DNA of 64,000 nt from Ahaetulla prasina (Eukaryota > Chordata > Lepidosauria > Squamata > Colubridae), in NCBI RefSeq assembly GCF_028640845.1, contig NC_080540.1, positions 263,781,958 to 263,845,957 of the forward strand, in the 5' to 3' direction. Every line of letters begins with the position of its first letter. Within the stretch, counting starts at the first letter, position 1. The position numbers and the translations under genes are program-made. The notes beneath the pieces are model-generated. The model was not told where the DNA came from. It ran no database searches and saw only the letters and a list, made by a program, of their open reading frames with translations. Shown here piece by piece: positions 58,974 through 64,000 of this stretch.

Positions 58974-59999
58974 CTAACCCAGTCCAGCGCAGATGAATAA
59001 GTGGGTTTTAAGCTCGCGGCGAAAGGTTCGGAGGTCCGGAAGTTGACGAAGTCCTGGGGGGAGTTTGTTCCAGAGGGCAGGAGCCCCCACAGAGAAGGCC
59101 CTTCCCCTGGGTGTCGCCAGACGACACTGTCGCGCCGACGGCACCCTGAGGAGTCCCTCTCTGTGAGAGCGCACGGGTCGGTGAGAGGTATTCGGTAGCA
59201 GCAGGTGGTCCCATAAGTAACCCAGCCCTATGCCATGGAGCGCTTTAAAGACGTTCACCAACACCTTGAAGCGCACCCGGAAGGCCACAGGTAGCCAGTG
59301 CAGCCTGCGCAGGATAGGTGTCACTCGGGAGCCACGAGGGGCTCCCTCTATCACCCGCGCAGCTGCATTCTGGACTAACTGTAGCCTCCGGATGCCCCTC
59401 AAGGGGAGCCCCATGTAGAGAGCATTGCAGTAGTCCAGACGAGACGTCACAAGGGCGTGAGTGACTGTGCACAAGGCATCCCGGTCTAGAAAGGGGCGCA
59501 ACTGGCGCACCAGGCGAACCTGGTGGAAAGCTCTCCTGGAGACGGCCGTCAAATGGTCTTCAAAAGACAGCCGTTCATCCAGGAGAACGCCCAAATTGCG
59601 CACCCTCTCCATCGGGGCTAATGACTCGCTCCCGACAGTCAGCAGCGGACTCAGCTGACTGTACCGGGATGCCGGCATCCACAGCCACTCCGTCTTGGAG
59701 GGATTGAGCTTGAGCCTGTTTCTCCCCATCCAGACCCGTACGGCTTCCAAACACCGGGACAGCACTTCGATAGCTTCATTGGGGTGGCCCGGTGTGGAAA
59801 AGTACAGCTGGGTGTCATCAGCGTACAGCTGGTACCTCACACCGAAGCCACTGATGATCTCACCCAGCGGCTTCATATAGATGTTGAACAGAAGGGGCGA
59901 GAGAATCGACCCCTGCGGCACCCCACAAGTGAGGCGGCGGGTGACCTCTGCCCCCGTCAACACCGTCTGCGACGGTCGGAGAGATAGGAGGAGAACCAC
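58974..59999 (-). pseudogene. L2-like reverse-transcriptase ORF, C-terminal 341 codons
   Basis: Uninterrupted frame. Residues 25-38 (CGVPQGSILSPLLF) are the RT motif before the active site. YADD lies at residues 59-62 (59,825-59,814). NRLKLNPSKTEWL, VRNLGVLLDERLSFEDHL, HALVTSRLDYCNALYMGLP, LQLVQNAAARVI and LHWLPVAFRVRFK follow to the C-terminus. The N-terminal RT part lies upstream in other frames (59,957-60,154 and 60,235-60,543), so this copy carries frameshifts near 59,960-60,000 and 60,155-60,240. Confidence 0.85.
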
Positions 60000-60543
60000 C
60001 GATAAACGGTGCCTCCCACTCCCAATCCCTCCAACCGGCGCAGCAGGATACCATGGTCGATGGTATCGAAAGCCGCTGAGAGGTCTAATAGGACCAGGGC
60101 AGAGGAATAACCCCTATCCCTGGCCCTCCAGAGATCATCCACCAACGCGACCAAAGCCGTCTCAGTGCTGTAACCGGGCCGGAAGCCGGACTGGAACGGG
60201 TCCAGATAGACAGTTTCCTCCAGGTGCAGGAGAACTAATATGCCACCATACTCTCTACAACCTTCGCCGCGAAGCGAAGGTTGGAGACCGGACGATAATT
60301 ACCTAAAACAGCCGGGTCCAGGGAAGGCTTCTTGAGGAGGGGCCTCACCACCGCCTCTTTCAAGGCGGCCGGAAAGACTCCCTCCAACAAGGAAGCACTC
60401 GTAATCCCCTGGAGCCAGCCTCGTGTCACCTCCTGAGTGGCCAGCACCAGCCAGGAGGGGCACGGGTCCAGTAAACATGTGGTGGCATTCAATCTACCCA
60501 GCAACCTGTCCATGTCCTCGGGAGTCACAGTCTTATAAGTCAC
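59957..60543 (-). pseudogene. L2-like reverse-transcriptase N-terminal part, frameshifted
   Basis: 60,543-60,235 encodes the fingers region ([36 protein letters not shown]). 60,154-59,957 encodes motif A ([16 protein letters not shown]) with its catalytic aspartate at about 60,085-60,083. A GC-rich stretch between them is out of frame. Unit 2 has the same region in one frame of 220 codons. Confidence 0.8.
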
Positions 60544-60546
60544 TTA

Positions 60547-60575
60547 TAAGTCTAAGTGCTATTGTTATTGTTATA
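60547..60575 (+). mobile_element. SINE tail, separated from its head by the LINE
   Basis: AAGTCTAAGTGCTATTGTTA continues the SINE at 58,561-58,780; the same ending closes the intact copy at 27,105-27,126. A second copy at 62,452-62,480 arose by the tandem duplication. Confidence 0.75.
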
Positions 60576-60894
60576 TTATGTGTAGACTCAGTTTCTTGAT
60601 TTATTTTCTACTTCTATTGTGAAAGTTGTAAATGTATCCTTATTATTCAAGTAGACTGCAACAGTATGTTATATAACATCTTTTACTTATACATGTATGT
60701 ACTATAACAAAGCATTGTACCAAAAGAAATGTTTTGTTTTATGATTTCATTAATGTATCACAATTAGTGCTCTTTATTGCTTCCTGAAATTAAATTTACA
60801 AGAGACAATATAAATACAATTAAAAAACTTATTAAAATTGGCCACGATTAAAATTTAGGACTAAAACCCATTAAAAAACCCATAAACTTAAAAA

Positions 60895-61754
60895 CTAACC
60901 CAGTCCAGCGCAGATGAATAAGTGAGTTTTAAGCTCGCGGCGAAAGGTTCGGAGGTCCGGAAGTTGACGAAGTCCTGGGGGGAGTTCGTTCCAGAGGGCG
61001 GGAGCCCCCACAGAGAAGGCCCTTCCCCTGGGTGTCGCCAGACGACACTGTCGCGCCGACGGCACCCTGAGGAGTCCCTCTCTGTGAGAGCGCACGGGTC
61101 GGTGAGAGGTATTCGGTAGCAGCAGGTGCTCCCATAAGTAAGCCAGCCCTATGCCATGGAGCGCTTTAAAGACGTTCACCAACACCTTGAAGCGCACCGG
61201 AAGGCCACAGGTAGCCAGTGCAGCCTGCGCAGGATAGGTGTCACTCGGGAGCCACGAGGGCTCCTCTATCACCAGCGCAGCTGCATTCTGGACTAACTGT
61301 AGCCTCCGGATGCCCCTCAAGGGAGCCCCATGTAGAGAGCATTGCAGTAGTCCAGGCGAGGCGTCACAAGGCGTGAGTGACTGTGCACAAGGCATCCCGG
61401 TCTAGAAAGGGGCGCAACTGGCGCACCAGGCGAACCTGGTGGAAAGCTCTCCTGGAGACGGCCGTCAAATGGTCTTCAAAAGACAGCCGTTCATCCAGGA
61501 GAACGCCCAAATTGCGCACCCTCTCCATCGGGGCTAATGACTCGCTCCCGACAGTCAGCAGCGGACTCAGCTGACTGTACCGGGATGCCGGCATCCACAG
61601 CCACTCCGTCTTGGAGGGATTGAGCTTGAGCCTGTTTCTCCCCATCCAGACCCGTACGGCTTCCAAACACCGGGACAGCACTTGATAGCTTCATTGGGGT
61701 GGCCGGTGTGGAAAAGTACAGCTGGGTGTCATCAGCGTACAGCTGGTACCTCAC
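60895..61754 (-). pseudogene. L2-like RT C-terminal region, unit 2, frameshifted
   Basis: Corresponds to 58,974-59,830 of unit 1 but is split over at least three frames (61,754-61,491, 61,681-61,364 and 61,395-60,895) by single-base losses in G/C runs. YQLYADDTQLYFSTP survives near 61,750-61,706. The C-terminal 100 codons are intact. Confidence 0.85.
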
Positions 61755-61785
61755 ACGAAGCCACTGATGATCTCACCCAGCGGCT

Positions 61786-62448
61786 TCATATAGATGTTGA
61801 ACAGAAGGCGAGAGAATCGACCCTGCGGCACCCCACAAGTGAGGCGCGCGGGTGACCTCTGCCCGTCAACACCGCCTGCGACCGGTCGGAGAGATAGGAG
61901 GAGAACCACCGATAAACGGTGCCTCCCACTCCCAATCCCCCCAACCGGCGCAGCAGGATACCATGGTCGATGGTATCGAAAGCCGCTGAGAGGTCTAATA
62001 GGACCAGGGCAGAGGAATAACCCCTATCCCTGGCCCTCCAGAGATCATCCACCAACGCGACCAAAGCCGTCTCAGTGCTGTAACCGGGCCGGAAGCCGGA
62101 CTGGAGCAGGTCCAGATAGACAGTTTCCTCCAGGTGCAGGAGAACTGATATGCCACCATACTCTCTACAACCTTCGCGCGAGCGGGTTGGAGACCGACGA
62201 AAATTACCTAAAACAGCCGGGTCCAGGGAAGGCTTCTTGAGGAGGGGCCTCACCACCGCCTCTTTCAAGGCGGCCGGAAAGACTCCCTCCAACAAGGAAG
62301 CACTCGTAATCCCCTGGAGCCAGCCTCGTGTCACCTCCTGAGTGGCCAGCACCAGCCAGGAGGGGCACGGGTCCAGTAAACATGTGGTGGCATTCAATCT
62401 ACCCAGCAACCTGTCCATGTCCTCGGGAGTCACAGTCTTATAAGTCAC
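61786..62448 (-). pseudogene. L2-like RT N-terminal region, unit 2, 220 codons open
   Basis: Contains [19 protein letters not shown], then a divergent stretch ([17 protein letters not shown]) where a short double frameshift replaces the RPVSNL motif. [20 protein letters not shown] and [16 protein letters not shown] (motif A) follow. The last about 20 codons are out of frame relative to unit 1. Confidence 0.85.
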
Positions 62449-62720
62449 TTATAAGTCTAAGTGCTATTGTTATTGTTATATTATGTGTAGACTCAGTTTC
62501 TTGATTTATTTTCTACTTCTATTGTGAAAGTTGTAAATGTATCCTTATTATTCAAGTAGACTGCAACAGTATGTTATATAACATCTTTTACTTATACATG
62601 TATGTACTATAACAAAGCATTGTACCAAAAGAAATGTTTTGTGTTATGATTTCATTAATGTATCACAATTAGTGCTTTTTATTGCTTCCTGAAATTAAAT
62701 TTACAAGAGACAATATAAAT

Positions 62721-64000
62721 GTCTTATGGGGTTTTTTTGTAGGCTTAGAAAAACAGGATTAGAATTAAATGCAATCTCTATTTGTAGCATACCAATCAAT
62801 GATCTTTAAAATAGTTTAAAAAGTTAGATTTTCATTTTGGATGAAAAAAATATACGATGAAATGTGTGCTTTGCTAACATAACACAAACTTCAACCTTTT
62901 GCACCATAATGTTGGATGCAACATGTACATCGTATTGTCATTTACACACACACACACACTTCATTCCCATTAGGATAGTTTGCTTGATGGTCTTCCTCTG
63001 TGGTTTTTCCCTTATATTTTATATTCTATATTTGATATCCTATGTGTAGTATGCTATATAGTGCATTCAGTTAATAGTAGGCCTGGTGAAATGGCAGCAG
63101 TTCAACTTACCATGTTTTTTCAAAACTTTGTCCTATAGCTTTACAGTTGGATTGATTTGCATTGTACTTCCTCCATGCAAGAAATCCAGGCCTATGCACA
63201 ACACTTGGTCCCATGCATAAGGTTCTGAGTGGAAGGGAATGCTCATGCCATCTCTGCATAGACTAGCAATGTTGTGTGCATTTTTGATTTCATAATAGAA
63301 AACCATAAATATAGTGCATGGTGCTAAATATGAAGAGATTTATAAATAGATTTTTTTTAGTGTTCCATTTCCTATCTAAAAAGTAGATTGCATGCATTCT
63401 AAGCTCACTGACATCTTGTATAAAAATGAGGATATCAGTTCTATGAATTTGTGCAAGAAAATTCTGGTGCTAAAAGAGATCACATAATTCCTTTTTTGAA
63501 GGATAAAGAAAAAGAGCAATTAATAAAATTCTCAAAATGCAAAATTGTCCATAAGAAGGAATGACTTTAGGCTTTCCCATTATAGAAATAGAGGAATGTC
63601 TCTTTTAAAACATATCAATAGCTCCATTTTATCATTCCTATTGCTATATTATTACTTCTTAAATATACGCTTTTATCTACAAATAAATCATTCAAATTAT
63701 ATGTAACATAAGCTGACATGCAGAAAACTAAAGAAATATTGTAAAAGTATGTTCTATTTTTAAATCCTAATTAATCAAATCTTAGACCTTCAGCAGCTCG
63801 GATGTGCAAAGCAGAAGTCTGATAGGATTGGGTGCTTAATTTTTTGTGATTAGTCTTAGCCCATCATTTTAATTTTTTTCCCTGGAGCTTGAGAGTAAGA
63901 TTAGACAGCTCAGCATCAGAGTCTGGGAATCTTATTCACCCTCTGAGACTGTAGTTGAAGGTCATTGTTGACAGGACAAGTTTATGGCTGTGGTGTGTTT
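62721..64000. other. AT-rich unique DNA, no gene seen
   Basis: A short (AC)n run at 62,945-62,958 is the only repeat. No gene or transposon recognised to the end of the window. Confidence 0.45.

Larger units (their letters stand above)
58781..60545 (-). mobile_element. L2-like LINE, 5'-truncated, inserted in SINE tail
   Basis: The 3' end lies at the left: a short TTTTA run, TTTGTATACCGCCCTTCTCC, GAAGGACTCAGGGCGG, the UTR, then the ORF up to about 60,543. Reverse-transcriptase motifs are present from the fingers ([14 protein letters not shown]) to the C-terminus, but the endonuclease is missing. The part from 58,874 rightward belongs to duplication unit 1. Confidence 0.9.
58874..60804. repeat. 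tandem duplication, unit 1 (1,931 bp)
   Basis: Starts at ACAATATAAAT (58,874-58,884). It holds most of the L2-like LINE, the SINE tail and about 230 bp of 3' flanking unique DNA. Unit 2 follows head-to-tail without a gap. Confidence 0.9.
60805..62709. repeat. tandem duplication, unit 2 (1,905 bp)
   Basis: Starts at ACAATATAAAT (60,805-60,815) and ends just before the third copy of the same 11 bases (62,710-62,720). It lacks the LINE's 3' stem-loop and TTTTA tail because the unit boundary falls inside the LINE 3' UTR. It is 26 bases shorter than unit 1: one 11-base loss near the start (partly offset by a 1-base gain nearby) and many single G or C losses. Confidence 0.9.

Noticed and set aside
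59881..60306. 141-codon + strand frame, and the 148-codon counterpart at 61,794-62,240
   Set aside because: Antisense shadow of the L2-like reverse-transcriptase ORF in GC-rich sequence; the minus strand carries the real RT motifs.
58874..62720. Two independent L2-like LINE insertions
   Set aside because: The 3' flanking non-LINE DNA and the SINE tail are duplicated too, and the unit junctions share the same 11 bases; this is a tandem duplication.

Overview
This window looks like non-coding chromosomal DNA from a squamate reptile, most likely an advanced snake. It is AT-rich and full of vertebrate repeats. Several of these are typical of snake genomes: CR1-type LINE 3' ends running into (AATAG)n arrays, an L2-like LINE ending in a TTTTA tract, tRNA-derived SINEs, Gypsy-like solo LTRs, and many short hAT-type elements beginning CAG(T/G)GGTG with 8-bp target duplications. 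I found no complete host protein gene, no tRNA or rRNA gene and no prokaryotic feature. Almost all long reading frames are either remnants of retrotransposon reverse transcriptase or chance frames in microsatellites and GC-rich DNA.

Layout. Positions 1-4,600 are mostly unique and hold one possible 48-nt exon at 1,674-1,721. About 4,640-5,700 is a CpG-rich, promoter-like block with a TATA-like box, candidate splice donors and a possible 87-nt exon; it is the only convincing sign of a host gene. Positions 5,700-20,100 are largely unique AT-rich DNA with microsatellites, a 91-bp perfect inverted repeat (12,177-12,365), a 42-bp perfect palindrome (19,017-19,058) and a stretch that reads like conserved non-coding DNA (about 17,860-18,420). 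From 20,150 onward mobile elements become dense: a hAT MITE inside an older inverted repeat (20,349-20,641), a truncated L1 with 16-bp target duplications (21,840-23,034), several CR1/Rex-type and R4-type LINE fragments, two related LTRs (27,978-28,494 and 39,575-40,180), mariner-like and hAT MITEs, and SINEs. Near the right end (58,561-62,720) an L2-like LINE sits inside a SINE. LINE and flank were then tandemly duplicated as two units of about 1.9 kb joined at an 11-bp microhomology.

The elements do not work together as a system. They record successive insertions, including elements inside elements, and three LINE or SINE tails appear to have seeded microsatellites. The most unusual structures are the two long perfect palindromes and two Penelope/hammerhead-ribozyme-like motifs. 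Others are a reading frame shared by the two LTRs and the LINE duplication, whose second copy has a homopolymer-indel pattern that may be an assembly artefact. Family names come from recognised protein motifs and terminal sequences, not from database searches.
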